Part shown: one piece after another, positions 12,258-25,081 of the stretch
Numbering within the stretch: position 1 is the first letter of the stretch
Layout of the letters: each line of letters opens with the position of its first letter
Assembly: GCF_033568475.1 (NCBI RefSeq)
Contig: NC_133122.1
Span: forward strand, 146,148,861 to 146,212,860
Reading direction: 5' to 3'
Length of the DNA stretch: 64,000 nt
Source of the DNA: Henckelia pumila
Taxonomy: Eukaryota; Streptophyta; Magnoliopsida; Lamiales; Gesneriaceae
Position numbers and translations under genes: made by a program
The notes under the pieces: model-generated
Databases searched by the model: none
What the model was told of the DNA's origin: nothing
The model's input: the letters and a program-made list of their open reading frames with translations, nothing else

Positions 12258-13422
12258 TGGAAGTGTTATTTACACTCCAAAAAGTATTAATCACACTCTA
12301 AATTAATTATATGTTTATTGTATTAGTTGACAAAATTATCCTTATAATTAATGACTTTCTAAATACATATGAAATCTTGTTTGACGTCCTTCCAAACTTA
12401 TACTCTTGCATTTATTATGAAAATTATTATGTTTAAATCATTCATTTTTTATTCTATATAATATAATATAATCAAACAATAAAAGTTTAATCATTCAAGT
12501 GCAAAAATATTATTATGTTTTATATTGAATTTTACAAAATATTATAAAACTTTGGTTAAATCAAATAATTAAATATTAACTATTATCTAAATTCGTGTGT
12601 AATTTGATTTGTTTATATCATGATTATCTCGACTATTAATTTTAAGGAAATATATTATCTTATTTTAATTCATTAAATATTTGAAAATTAAACCAAAAAA
12701 TAAATTGAAGTTCCGGGAAGTTTATTTTTAGTTTTCAAAAAATTATTCAATTGCCTTTATATATTGAAAATATTTAATTTATTTTATTACTTAGAAACAA
12801 ATTATTCGGATTAGTATCATTTTAAATATCATTTTATTTTATTGATTTATAAATCAAGTTATTACATAATATTATATACATTATTTAATGTATACCTGAA
12901 ACTAATATTAAAAATTCACAACATATTTATAAAAAATAAAATAATATTTGAATATAATATATTATTATTAAAAATATATTATTACTTTGATAAGCAAAAT
13001 ATCGAGTCATAAAAACTAATGTAATTAAAATGTATAAAAAAATTTATAACTTCATAAATATTTAACAATTCATTTAAATTTTTAATATTATTGTTATTGT
13101 GTAAAAAAAGAATAAAAAATTCTCCAAATACAATCAATACGATGATATATAATTATATTTGTAGGCGATTTACTATATAAAAAATATTCTGTTTTGTAGA
13201 TTATTTTAAAGATTTTTTTCTAAAAATAACTGATTGCTTATTTATTTGTTTATTAATTATTATACAGGAAAGTTAGTTTATATTAGGTATACATTTAAAT
13301 TAATTTTAGAATAGAATGATTTGTAAATTTGCTAAACAATATGAAAGGATAGTATTATCAATATGTAAAAAAAAAAAAAAAAAAGTGGAGTGAGATTAAC
13401 AATTTTTGGAGTGTAATAATCC
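12258..13422. mobile_element. Element with about 35-bp terminal inverted repeats, unclassified
   Basis: The left end (12258-12297: ggaagtgttatttacactcc then aaaaagtattaatcacactc) is inverted at the right end (about 13385-13422: gagtgagattaacaattttt, ggagtgtaataatcc). The interior is AT-rich with no transposase. The target-site duplication cannot be judged because both flanks are TA-rich. The same end sequence starts again near 63767, so it is a repeat family. Confidence 0.6.
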
Positions 13423-13437
13423 TATATATAGAGGACT

Positions 13438-13566
13438 TTTCAACTGCCCAAAAATATTTTACCACCTCGTTTAGTTGTTTTTTTTTTATTTTTCGCATAA
13501 CTAAAACTCGATACCGGGTTTTAGTGATCGGGGACGAGTTGAGCATCATTGGTTGGGCAGCTGAAA
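13438..13566. repeat. Hairpin-forming inverted repeat
   Basis: Arm tttcaactgcccaa (13438-13451) pairs with ttgggcagctgaaa (13553-13566) with one mismatch, and the loop contains further partly complementary 'aactaaaact' and 'gggttttagt' words. It is probably a small foldback element next to the end of the previous TIR element. Confidence 0.55.
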
Positions 13567-13799
13567 ATTTCTATATATATATATTATATACAAATTTTAA
13601 ATATTTTAATCTATACTATTATATAAAAAAAATAGGCCTACTATACTAACTAACTTTGAGGACACAAAAATTCCTTATTTCGAATTACCTTTTCTTATCA
13701 ACTATCACATTAAACCTTCCTTATTTGCTTTTAAATAAAATACATATAAAAAACCTCTATTTTACACATACAAAGAATGTACATTTTTCACTAGTATAT

Positions 13800-13960
13800 A
13801 TGAAATGTGTAATAGTCGGTTCAATTTTTTAGGTTAATATTTTAAATTTATCGAAACCCAAAACCGATCCAAAAGTTGTTTAAACTGAACCAAGTAAACT
13901 GAAATTAACGGTTCAATTGGTTTTTTTGGTTTTAACTTTTAACTATTCAATGAACGCCCT
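13800..13960. repeat. 'ggttcggtt'-type low-complexity repeat
   Basis: Reiterated words such as cggttcaat, aaccga and aactgaacc on both strands, like the interiors of plant hAT MITEs. A similar short patch is near 11945-12000. No clean ends were found. Confidence 0.35.
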
Positions 13961-14008
13961 AATCACACTCTCATATATTTAACCTTGCCTGAAATAGTCA
14001 ATTGAAGG

Positions 14009-14491
14009 TAGGGGTGTTAATTTGGGTGAGTTCAAGTAAGGTTGAAGAAAATAGTATTTAAAAATTTTTGAACCCGACCCCGAACCAACCTGAAAATGAC
14101 CAACTCGAACCCAAATCCGGTTAACCCGGCTAACCCGATCAACCCGAACCAACCCGATTTTATTTTTTATTTTTTAATAATTAAATAAAAATTCAAAACA
14201 AAAAATAATAATAATAATATTTATTTTAAACATACATAATAACAAAATATATCTAACCCCGCCACAACAGGTGACTTTCTTTAAAAAAAACATAATAACA
14301 AAATCTATATATATAATTTAAATTTGAAAGTTTAGTTGTAGAAAATTTAAATTATATTTACTACAAAAATAAAAAAATCTTGTAAAAAATAAAATTATAC
14401 AAAATAAAAATTAAATGACTAAAATCTTTTATATCAATTGACAATAAATTAGTTTCAAACATATGTCACATAAAAATATAGCAAATATTTC

Positions 14492-14528
<37 letters not shown>

Positions 14529-14701
14529 GTTTCGAGTCATCTCGGGTCAATTCGAGTTGACCCGAATTCGATTATTTTTACGGGTTAGATATCGGGTAAA
14601 CCCAATTCGACTTGAACCCGAAAACCTCCAACCCTAACTCATTTTTTTTTGGGGACTACTCGTATCGGGTTGACGGATTGAATTTCTTGTTGACACCTCT
14701 A
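14009..14701. mobile_element. hAT-like MITE, 693 bp, with perfect 8-bp TSD
   Basis: The left end taggggtgttaa and right end ttgacacctcta are inverted repeats. The flanks are attgaagg at 14001-14008 and again at 14702-14709. The interior has 'cccgaacc/gggtt' words near each end and an (AAT)n run at about 14493-14528. It has no coding capacity. Confidence 0.85.
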
Positions 14702-14709
14702 ATTGAAGG

Positions 14710-15109
14710 TGGCGTATGTAACTCTCGACGGCTAGTTATTTCTTTATAGAGGTGAGGAATCGAAACATATAATCCATGGCCCCAAGTAATAGAGTCAATG
14801 TGCACTTTGTGAATCTTACATGAGGCTCGGGTGGCCACAACTCTAACTCCAGACCTCGACTACAAAAGAAAGTTCATAGAGTACTTGTCAGTTGATGATG
14901 GAGATATATATCTTTTTTTTTTTAAGTCATGATTAAGATATGTTATTACTAAGGGAGAATTGTTGTTTCTCTTCTAATGTTTGAATCTTTGCTATTTTGG
15001 TCACATGTGTTATCAAATCTCAGTTTTAGTCCGTCATTTTTTTCCCGTAATTTTATTCATTTTTCCGACTTGATATTGAAACTAATGCAATGCTAATGTG
15101 TATAGTGTA
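14710..15109. other. Intergenic DNA, nothing recognised
   Basis: Mixed AT-rich sequence. I see no gene or clear repeat. Confidence 0.5.
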
Positions 15110-15545
15110 CGGGTGATATACATACCATACCGAATCGTATACTGTATATCATAACGAAAATTACGGTATAAGAAAATTTTATATCGTTATCGTACCGAAA
15201 CTTTCGGTATACCGATTTTCGGCATACTGAAATTTTCGGTGCATATAACTAGCATACTGATTATAACGAAATTTTATGGTATACCGAAATTTCGGTACAA
15301 TATCAGTATATACCGTTTTATACCGAAAAAAATCTTATATTTTAAAATTTATTATTTTATTGTTTCAAAATATCATATATATTTTTAAATTTTGATATAT
15401 CATTTTGGTATGCCAATATATATCAAAATTTTTAAATTTCATACCGTTACCGTATCGTAGCGATCGAAATCTTCGATACACCGAAAATCGATAAATTCGA
15501 TAATTTTTCGGTACGAAAATATCGATATATCAAAATTTTGATATT
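15110..15545. repeat. Diverged 'ataccgaaa' low-complexity element
   Basis: Dense inverted words (ataccgaaa / tttcggtat) like those in the elements at 6472 and 58072. The ends are eroded and I find no target-site duplication. Confidence 0.5.
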
Positions 15546-16586
15546 TTTTTCACATATGGTATAATATCACATCAGCAATTTCTTAAAGTCACAAATTATT
15601 GGACCAAAAATTCAGTTTTTCTTTTGTTAATTAAAATCAACATTCAGATTAGGAATGAAATGTAGAGTCTCGAAAACATGTATATTTTATCCTAGACTAG
15701 ATAGGAGAGTGCATGCCTTTTTTTTTCTTTTCTTTTTTTTTTTTTCCAAAAACGAAAATATAAATAACCACAATAATTAATTAGTATACATATAAAGGTC
15801 ATTTAAGTCAAAGTCACGTTGTATAAAAAAATAATAATAATAATAAGCAGCCAATTTTCAAAGATTTTGAAAGCTCCTCCTTATATAAACAGCGCAGCAT
15901 ATCCTAAAAATGAGGCGTCGCGTGCGTAGCTTTTCTTGACGATAATCAATTCAATTCTTGGACTCATTCCTAACATTTTTTTGTCTTTCATTTGTGAGAG
16001 GACTTCTCCTCTCGCAACTATTAATGTCTCTTATCTACATATTTGATTTTGGAAACGAGATAATATATAATAAAACTAATCCAGATACATATTCGTAGAG
16101 AAAGCTCACCAAGTACTTGTTTTCTTCGATCACAAGAGTCAAGCCCGATATCTCATTTAAGAGGAATCGATCTCCTAATTAATACGTGTATCATCAAATA
16201 TAGAGTGTTACATTCGAAGAATTCGTTAGACAAAGTTTTGGATTGACTATTATATAGGATAGAAAGAATATAAATCTTCAATATACTTTATATTATTTTC
16301 TACATGGTGGTGGTATATGCAGAATATAAATATATAGGTACATCATCACTAATGAGGAGGGAAATTTTTCTTTGTGATTTGATTCGAGAATTTATACACT
16401 AAACAATGTTTAGTGCGTGACGCTCAAAGATTTGTGAGTTGCGACGTGACTTGTCATGGAATGTGACATAAGCCTTAAAAAAATTTAATCAACAAATAGG
16501 GAAAAAAAAATTTCTATCTATAGTTTAAATTATTGAACCAATATATAATTCATCTATTAGAATATCATAATTTATAGTCAAATTAA
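15546..16586. other. Intergenic DNA, nothing recognised
   Basis: AT-rich with a long T-rich run near 15718-15745. One TATA-like 'ttatataaac' occurs near 15882, but no coding frame follows it. Confidence 0.5.
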
Positions 16587-17186
16587 GAGGGTGTTTGGCT
16601 AAACTTATTAAAAAGAGGTTATAATCTCCTAGTGCTTAAAAGCTATTTTACGAGCTTATAAGTTGTTAAAACTTATTTTAAAAATAATCTGTTAAAGTGT
16701 TTTGATAAACTTATTTTAAACAACTTAAAGATGTTGATATGTTTGGTATTATAAAATCTTTTATTGTCAAAATTACCAAAAAAGATATAATTCTATGAAA
16801 ATAAAATTTTGAGTTATACACATACGAAAATAGTTTTAGAATAAACATATATTAAAAAATAAAATTGTTTTAATATTTTACTTTAGAAAAATTTGTGTGA
16901 TTTGTAATTTTTTAAAAAAAATTATATTTAGTATTTAATGGATGGAGGATATGATGGAGATTATGAAAATATTCAAGGATAGATAGAATATTAAAAAAGG
17001 ATCTTTTTGAAAAAAGTACCTCCCCCTTACTTTTTTAAAAACAGCTTATAAGCTGTCAAACAGCTTATTTTGACAGTTTATAAGCTGTTTTTTAAAAAAA
17101 TTTCCAAACAAAATTTGAGAACTTAAAAACTCTAAAACAGCTTATAAGCTGTTTGAAAGAGCTTTTAAGCTCTGTCAAACACCCTC
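16587..17186. mobile_element. Tourist-like (PIF/Harbinger-type) MITE, 600 bp
   Basis: The terminal inverted repeats are exact at the ends: gagggtgtttg on the left and caaacaccctc on the right. TAA flanks both sides (16584-16586 and 17187-17189), matching the 3-bp target preference of this superfamily. The subterminal regions also fold (repeated 'cagcttataagctgt' palindromes at about 17040-17160). Confidence 0.8.
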
Positions 17187-17464
17187 TAAATGTCACTAAG
17201 TTTTTATATTTTCAATACTTATAACTCATGTGTAATCTACTTATTTAATTCAAATATAAAAATAAACTACACCAACGAAATAGCCTCATCCAAAAGATCT
17301 ATTTACTTTTTCTCATCTACAAGCTCCATCACAAATATAAATACGCATTTTCTTTTTTTGGTAGTAAAAAAAATATATATATTTAATTTTTTTATTTTTT
17401 TATTTTTTTCTACATTCTTTTGCCAATTTACTAATCTATACTATATAACAATCCACTATCCCCA

Positions 17465-17707
17465 GACACCGTTTGGTTTGAGTGATATGATAAGTAATTC
17501 ATAGATAAGTAATATAATGTAAATTAAAAATAAATAAGAAAAAATAGTTAATACATTATTTGATTTGATTGATAGATTATAATTTATTTGATTTAATTGA
17601 TGTAAAATTATTAATTAATAAATAGATAAATAATATGACGAAAATAAGGCGAAATTGATTGAGATAAGTTATACATAGATTAATAATACATCAAACCAAA
17701 CAATGCC
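17465..17707. mobile_element. Small Tourist-like MITE
   Basis: The left end gacaccgtttggtttga is inverted at the right end as tcaaaccaaacaatgcc. The AT-rich core has 'gataagtaat' words, as in the related element at 59235-59628. No target-site duplication is visible. Confidence 0.6.
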
Positions 17708-19460
17708 AATGGATGGACAAAAATACCTCTTATTTCATCCAATAAAAATTGTTAGAACAAACCTATTTCAATAAATTTGAAAAATAACTAAATGATTTGT
17801 TATTCATAATCAATATCTTAAATAACTTTAAAAAACATAGAGATTTAATTTAAAAAACATTTAATTATTAAAAAAATCTATGCATGCGTGAATTATCGCG
17901 TTCGTAGTTTGTTAGTATTCATTGAATACATTAGTTATTTTCAACAAGTTTTTATATCATATTGAAGCCCTTATTAAATAAGTGTAAAATATAAATTTAT
18001 TTTGTAAAACATGTTTTTTCAATAATTTTCTTACTCTATCTTAAAAATATAAATATAGGACGAGTCGGACCTGACAAAACTAAAATAGAGAATCTCAAGA
18101 GTTATCAAAAGGATAGAATTAAGTTCATTCTTTTCCCTTAAGATAAATTCAAATGTATGGGACGATCGACAAGAATATATCCTATTAAATTTTATCTTAT
18201 TACATATAGTAACGGTTATTTGAATATATTGCGCACATTTTTTTTGACAAATTGTCCTTTTCTTAGATCCAATGCATGAACTGTAGTCCCAAAAATTAAA
18301 GATTCTCAAGGTCTCAATAAATGAAGGCTTTAAATGCCTTTAGACGAGGTACTTAAATGTGAGTCAAAGTATTATTTATTGAAAATGACACACCTTGAGG
18401 ACACTTGTACCATTTCAAAAATGGGTATATTTTATATTTCTCCTATGTTGTAAATGATTTCCCATAAAAGGTAAATGGGATCATCATTAGCATTAAATCC
18501 CCAAATTATTACCAAGATTCTTTTTTATTATTATATATCAATGTAAATGTTGGGTTAGTTTATGCTATATCGAGTGTTTTTCCCTCTATTTCAATACTAT
18601 TAGATCTAGTGAGACTCTTATATTTTTATAAAAATTGACATGTGTGTTGATGATCCAATAATTATAATTTGACATATCATGGGAAAAAAAATTCAAAATA
18701 TAGCATAGAATAATACGTAAAGGTCTATCAAACCAACCCCCCACCCACCCCCCCCAACAAAAAGACTAAAATAACCTCAAATGAAATACTCCCGTTTGAT
18801 CAATCTCATAGAGCTTAGGGTCATGAAAGGAATAAATTATTGTACAAAGTACATATGGTAGATCTGACTGAGATTTATCTATTTTATATAGGTTAAATAT
18901 TTTATTTACATTTTACAATATTCATGGTTAGATGTATATGAATATAAGTACACTAAAAAAAAATACATGCTATGGTCCTACATATTAGATATGGAAACAA
19001 TCAAATAATGTGTCACTGGTGTGTACTTCATCTGGATTTTGGAACAAAAATCCCCAAATTTCTATTTCAAGATTCAATTAATTGGAACAAATCATTTCTT
19101 AGTTTGAAAAAAAAAAAAAAGAGAACAAATAACCCTTTAATGATTATGTTATAATTTATATGAAATTTAAATGTAAATTTGGATGTAAGAATCAAGGGTC
19201 AGGATTTCTTTAACCAAGTGTGGGTGTACGGTGCTCTTCGTGCGGGATGCCACACTGAATAATAACAAAAAAGTCTTCCCTTTCCAAAATTGCATGCTTC
19301 TGGCTCCATCCGAGTTAAGAAAGAGAAAAAAAAAGTTGCTGTAAGCAGACTATAAAGAAAGCTCTCCATTATTTGACACCATAAAGCTCCATTATTCACA
19401 CCCACTTAGGCACGCACATACACACACTTGTATGTGTATCTATATCCATGTTTTATATAA
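17708..19460. other. Intergenic DNA upstream of the response-regulator gene
   Basis: AT-rich. I see no coding region; a C-rich run sits near 18738-18755. The ARR promoter presumably lies in the last several hundred bases, but I cannot point to specific elements. Confidence 0.5.
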
Positions 19461-19928
19461 TATATGCAGCACATCAACCTTTTGTCATTATTGACAATAA
19501 TCACTGAAAAAAAGGGGGAAAAAGTTGAAGGTAAAAACAAATCGCACACACACAGTGGTACCATAGGAAGGGGGGAAGAAAGTGATGAAAATTGTTATAC
19601 GATTTGGTTCCTTGCTGTGTTGGAACCTTTAACTATGTTCTGGCCATCACCATCGTTGTCAACACGTACGGCTTTTACTTTCTTGAAACAAGTCTTTCCC
19701 CTGTCTCTCTCTCTCTCTCTCTCTCTGCACGCACTCACGGTGTACTTTGTGTTTCTGTTTTGATTTTTCCCGATTCTTGTGAAGTTCTTATTTGAAAGGA
19801 AGTGTTTTGGGCATCTGGGTCTTGAGTTGGGTGTTGAAGAAAGTGATTGTTGGTGTTCAAGATCCCATCTTTAGGGCTTGATCTGCGTTTTTCTCATCTG
19901 GGTCTTCGAATTTTGTGGGGTATACAAA
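19461..19928 (+). other. Probable 5' leader of the type-B ARR gene
   Basis: A less AT-rich leader with a (CT)n run at about 19702-19726, as is common in plant 5' UTRs. It contains several upstream ATGs (for example near 19464, 19592 and 19635), which could dampen translation. The transcription start is not resolved. Confidence 0.5.
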
Positions 19929-22900
19929 ATGATTGTGGAGAAAATCATTCTTGACAATGAAAAATCTGATAAGTTTCCAGCGGGCCTGCGTGTTCTTGCT
20001 GTCGATGATGACCCGATTTGCTTGAAGTTATTGGAAACTTTGCTTAGGAAGTGCCAGTACCATGGTATGTTGTTCATCTGTTTTGTGTAGATGTTTCTTG
20101 TTTAGTGGATTCCTTGAGTGGCATCCTAGATTTGCTTTTGAAGTTTCTTGCTTTATGATCATTATTATTGCTTTGGAATTTTCGTTCAAATCATGTTGAT
20201 CGATTCTTGACGCATCTGCTTTCATTCATCAGTATTCGGGTTGACTTGGTAATGGTTATGAATACTTCAGTATTTCAGTATTTACATGTGTATAATCATG
20301 TGTGGCATTCTTTCATAACCTGATGTTTTTATTTGGTTTTGAATTTTGTTGATCGGCTTGTTTAGCTTCTTTTTTGTTCCTAATTTAATATCTGAAAAGT
20401 TCTGGCTTCCGATTTCATTTAATTCTGCCAATTGATGTCTATATCCTTCTCACTCTCCTTGTTTGAATCTTGTTGTTTGTTCATAAGATAATTTATAGTA
20501 GACTACCATGTATTATGAACTTGGGGAAAGCTTTGAAATAGGTTCAAAATCCGGTGTTTTAATTTCTGTCTAGTTTTACTATTTTTACCAAATGCTGTGA
20601 ACTGGAAGACTACTTTATCTGATGCTCGTAGGACTAGCTGACGAAAACAATTTTGGAATCTATAATGAGATTGTACTTGCTGAAGCGGCCTGCCCCCTTT
20701 ATCTTATACATGAAATGTGCCGCGGTCTAAATGTTTGATTTTTCTTGGAATTGCTCTATTATTTGAATCGTGAAACTCACATCTTGGTTTATCAGTACTA
20801 TTGGTCCTAGAGGCTCAGCAAGGCTCAACCTTCGTGTCTCTATAGTGTCTTAACTGTAGATCCCCAAGCTTGACGCACTTTAGATTCTCGAGGCATCTTT
20901 CAAGCTCATCTTAAATATGGGTATAGCACATATGTGATGAAATGCAAGACAGTATTCAATCATTGTCGCAAATAGAGTAATGAATATTTATTTGTTGCCG
21001 TTGAAGTGTTTATAAGGTACAATTTGGTTATACATGATGTAATTTTGTTCATTGGTTATACATGATGTAATTTTGTTCAAATATTTAGATTCTAACAGAT
21101 ATCTTGTCTCTTATGATGCCTTGCCGCATCCATTGCACCTAGACTCTACAATATCCATGTGTCTGAGGGCTCATTGCTCTTCCAATAATTACTGTTCAGG
21201 CCCTTGATTGGGAATCTTGTTCTAACAGATTTTGATTTATTTGTCTGTCAGTTTTTGGTGCTCTGTTGACTGTTCATACTTGTAATACCTTTTTTTTAAA
21301 ACTCAAAATCGTGTCTAATCTCATATCTAATATCATTTTATTTCAAGTCTTTTGAAATGGATGAATTCTTCTTTCATGAAATTGATTTGCGGTTCTCACA
21401 GTTACTACAACGAGTCAGGCTCGTGTGGCGTTGAAGATGTTGAGGGAAAACAAAGACAGATTTGACCTGGTTGTCAGTGATGTGCACATGCCAGACATGG
21501 ATGGTTTTAAGCTTCTTGAACTTGTCGGTCTTGAAATGGATTTACCTGTCATCAGTAAGTTCGATTTTCGTTTTTCCTTGTTTCTCTTAGTATGAAAGAG
21601 ACTTGAGACCAAGTTTCAAATCTTCCTTTGGGTTTTGATTCTTTCTTGAAGATGCCAAAATGAGATTATTACGAAGTGTAGAATTACCAATATCACAGTT
21701 AATCTGATCTTGGAGGTGTTTTTTTTTTTAAAAAAAAAATTGTTGTTGCAGTGTTGTCAGCAAATAGCGATCCCAAACTTGTAATGCAAGGGATTACTCA
21801 TGGTGCTTGTGATTATTTGGTGAAACCCGTCCGTATTGAGGAATTGAGGAATATATGGCAACACGTAATTAGGAGAAAGAAGGTTGATTCGAAGAACCAG
21901 AATGCATCCACTGATCAATTAAATGCTCAGCCAGGCAGTGGAGAAAGTCATATATCTCCAACAACAGAGAATGCAGATCCGCATGGGAAATTTAATCGAA
22001 AAAGAAAGGATGACGAGGACGATGGCGAAGATGATGAAAATGAAAGTGAAGATCCCTCGACACAAAAGAAGCCTCGTGTAGTCTGGTCTATTGAGCTTCA
22101 TCGGAAGTTTGTTGCAGCTGTGAATCATTTAGGAATCGAGAGTAAATTCATCCACCTTGTTACTTTGTTCGTGTGTATATTTAATTATTTTGCATACTGA
22201 TGCCCCCCATTCCTTATTTTATACTGCTTCTCCTTGTAGAAGCTGTTCCTAAAAGGATTCTTGACATGATGAATGTTGAAGGGCTTACTCGGGAGAATGT
22301 GGCGAGCCACCTCCAGGTACAGTTTCTTATTCTGAATGTCTTGTGATCCATTAGGTTTTTGCACCTAAAACTCCAAATAATGTAAGCAAAACAACAGAAG
22401 AAGATGCGATCTCAATGCTTTTAACTTCTTGCAGAAGTATAGGCTTTACCTGAAAAGAATCAGCCACGTCACAACCCAGCAAGCAAATATGGCAGCTGCT
22501 TTTGGGATCAAGGATTCCCCTTTCATGCGAATGGGTTCATTGGATGGGCTCGGAGATTTTCGTACTTTGTCTGGACCAGGAAGACTCGGAAATGTTGCTT
22601 TATCACCTTATGGAACCAGTGGCATACTTGGGAGACTAAATAGTCCTGCTAATATGAACCTTCGCAATCTCACGCCAACTCTAGTCCAACCGACTCATTC
22701 TCCAACCTTGAGTAACTTGATTGGGAAAACACACCCAGTCCTCTCATCCTCCGGTCAGAATCCAAGTTTGTTTCAAGGGATACCATCATTGGAGCTAGAT
22801 CAAATACAACAGAAAGGCAATCTAAATTTCAATGGCACGGATGATTCAAAAATCTTTGCCACTGCCAATACATTTACAGATTCAGGAGCAGTGATTGGTG

Positions 22901-23809
22901 GCTCCAGCAACTTGTTTAGCAGTAATGGAAATAATTCCATGATGCTTGTTGGGGGATTTGGAAATCCATCTTCCAATAACATGGCTTCTTTCAGCTCAGA
23001 ATCCTTTAATACTGGTATCACTTGTGCCTCTAATCTGCTGGATCCCAGTAAATGTAACGAGACCTGGCAAAACACCATCGAACCACCTAAAATTGAGCCA
23101 AATTCTTTGCTTTCTACGAATACTTTTCATCCTCAGTTGCCTCTCAATAGTATGAGAGACAAAAACTCCTCAAATGGTTCTTATTCTCAGAACAACTCCT
23201 TCCTTGCTTCTTCAGTGCCTCCTCAAGATTTGAGGGAGAGGTCTTGCCAAGATTTGGTCAGTGATACTCAAAATACAAATCAAACCACGAACCAGAGATG
23301 GGGAGAACAAAGGCAGAATTACAGGCACATTCCGAACAATGCTTTTGGTTCCTTAAATTCTCAAAATCCCGAAAATGGTGTCATCTCTCGCATGAACAGG
23401 AATCTGGACCACAATACTGGAATATTTGAGCAGAAAATTGACGAGTTTGTAAATGGCAGAGCAAGTGGAGGTGTTTTGAGCCTCGTGCAGCGGAGTGAGA
23501 GTGACAAATTTGCAATGGAATCTAGAGTAAGGTCCAACGAGAACTTCTTTTCGGAGCAACCAAAGCTGCTAGGTGGCTTCGTTCATCAAAGTTATGATTC
23601 ATTGGATGATTTAATGAACGCAATGATCAAACGGGTATTGTAGCCTTAGATCGCGACCTTTGTTTAATTTATTCATGACAATCATATCAATCTCTAGTTC
23701 TTGAATCATACCAATATCTCGTGCTCTTGATGCGTAGGAACAGGATGAAACCACGTCAAATTGTGACTTCGGATTTGATGATTATGCTGCTTTTGGACAA
23801 GGTATGTAA
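19929..23809 (+). CDS. ARR12-like: Type-B response regulator, ARR10/ARR12-like transcription factor
   Basis: Exons are 19929-20064, 21402-21554, 21752-22141, 22240-22316, 22435-23634 and 23738-23809, giving 675 residues. The receiver domain spans about residues 20-135: acidic pair in LAVDDDP (26-28), predicted phospho-acceptor Asp72 in [12 protein letters not shown], and Lys121 in YLVKPVR. An acidic/basic linker with KRKDDEDD follows. The GARP/Myb DNA-binding domain is at about 202-262 ([15 protein letters not shown] to [12 protein letters not shown]). The long Ser/Asn/Gln-rich C-terminus is the usual activation region. The family sits at the end of the cytokinin histidine-kinase phosphorelay, in the nucleus, activating target genes. 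The text after the GARP domain ([13 protein letters not shown]) favours the ARR10/ARR12 group. The last exon is ambiguous: a strong donor at 23802 could splice to 23956, ending at 23975 with a different short tail. Confidence 0.93.
21024..21079. repeat. 28-bp tandem duplication in ARR intron 1
   Basis: A unit beginning ttggttatacatgatg is repeated exactly, 21024-21051 and 21052-21079, with no spacer. It is a recent local duplication within the intron. Confidence 0.9.
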
Positions 23810-23975
23810 TGAAGGCTTTTTGGGGACACGACTCTTGCTCGTGGAATGCAAAAACATCGATGGAGTCTGTGTATATGTAATCTGCATTTTCATTCTGAGT
23901 CATTGTAGTATGCTTGAATTGATCTTTGTTTTTCTTTTTCCTTGTCTAGTTGCAGTTGAGAAAACGTTGGTATAG

Positions 23976-24348
23976 TTGCTATCACGAGGAGCTGTAGACT
24001 CTTTCTTTCTTGGTAACCAGAATTATGAATAAGATTTTTAGTGATGTGGGCTAGTCTACTTGTCCAAGGAAATTTAAAACAGTAGTATTATGTCAGAAAA
24101 CAAAAAACAAAAAACAAAACATATATCTTGGCTTCATAAAGATGCGTAAAATCTCAGCCGAAGTGGGGATACTTTGAGACATGCCATGCCTTTCGTTGTC
24201 AATGAGAGATATACATACACAAAAATAAACTTGACCATAACATAAAACGAATGAAAGAGACCACGAAAAAATGAATCACAACAGGAAAAAAAGACATCCT
24301 TTAATCTCGTTGCCCACCCGAGGCAGAGACGCTACCGGAGGTATCAAT
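23976..24348. other. 3' flank of the ARR gene
   Basis: Probable 3' UTR followed by A-rich sequence (repeated aaaacaaaaaac near 24097). No other gene. Confidence 0.5.
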
Positions 24349-24827
24349 GATTGTTTTAAAAAGCGTTACGTAGAGCGCTATAGCGTAAGCTCGCCATTTA
24401 GCTATTTACACAGATTGCACACGCTTGCGCTATCACGCTTTTTAACGTACAAGCCGATTCACAAATCCCAAGTCTTACAGATTCAGAACACCTCAAGGGA
24501 ATAAACATAGAGCCGATTCAGAATTCAGACTGCAACTTCCGTTTTCCAAATTCACAAATTCCAACCCTAGATAATCTTGATGATGATAGCTACGTAGGGT
24601 TGGATGGATGATAGTGATTATTTTCACATCATGTCGTTTTAGTTGTAAGACTTTCTAAATTATTATGGTTTCATAATTAATTATCACTAATTTGCTTATA
24701 TATATATTTCTATTTTCTAATTAGATAATTGACGTGCACAAATAGCTTACGCTACGCGCTGCGGTATTTATGTTACGCTATCACAGGACAAAACGCTACA
24801 GGCCAACGCTACGTCTTTTAAACACTG
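24349..24827. mobile_element. hAT-like MITE, 479 bp, with perfect 8-bp TSD
   Basis: The left end gattgttttaaaaagcg and right end cttttaaacactg are inverted repeats. gtatcaat flanks both sides (24341-24348 and 24828-24835). The subterminal parts hold repeated 'acgcta/tagcgt' words. It lies between the convergent 3' ends of the ARR and DUF1068 genes. Confidence 0.85.
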
Positions 24828-25081
24828 GTATCAATATGTTGCATGTATCAGCAGAAGTTAGTATAGAAAATTCCTCGTTTATAGATTGCAAGATAAGTTC
24901 CACATCTTTCAGAAATAGAGTAATGATATTGCACCAGTTTAGGCACATTCTAATATTCTGTCCAAAATATAAGAATACAAGTAGCAGAAGGCAGCAAAAC
25001 GAATGATTTACCAATGAATAATCTTCCTGTCAGTACTTCATTCCCATCGTGGACCAGTAGATACATCGTTTATGGTTATAT

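Noticed and set aside
16587..17186. Palindromic 'cagcttataagctgt' words as regulatory sites
   Set aside because: They belong to the subterminal repeats of the Tourist-like MITE.
22800..23078. Minus-strand frames opposite ARR exon 5
   Set aside because: Antisense shadows of the long coding exon; no domain.
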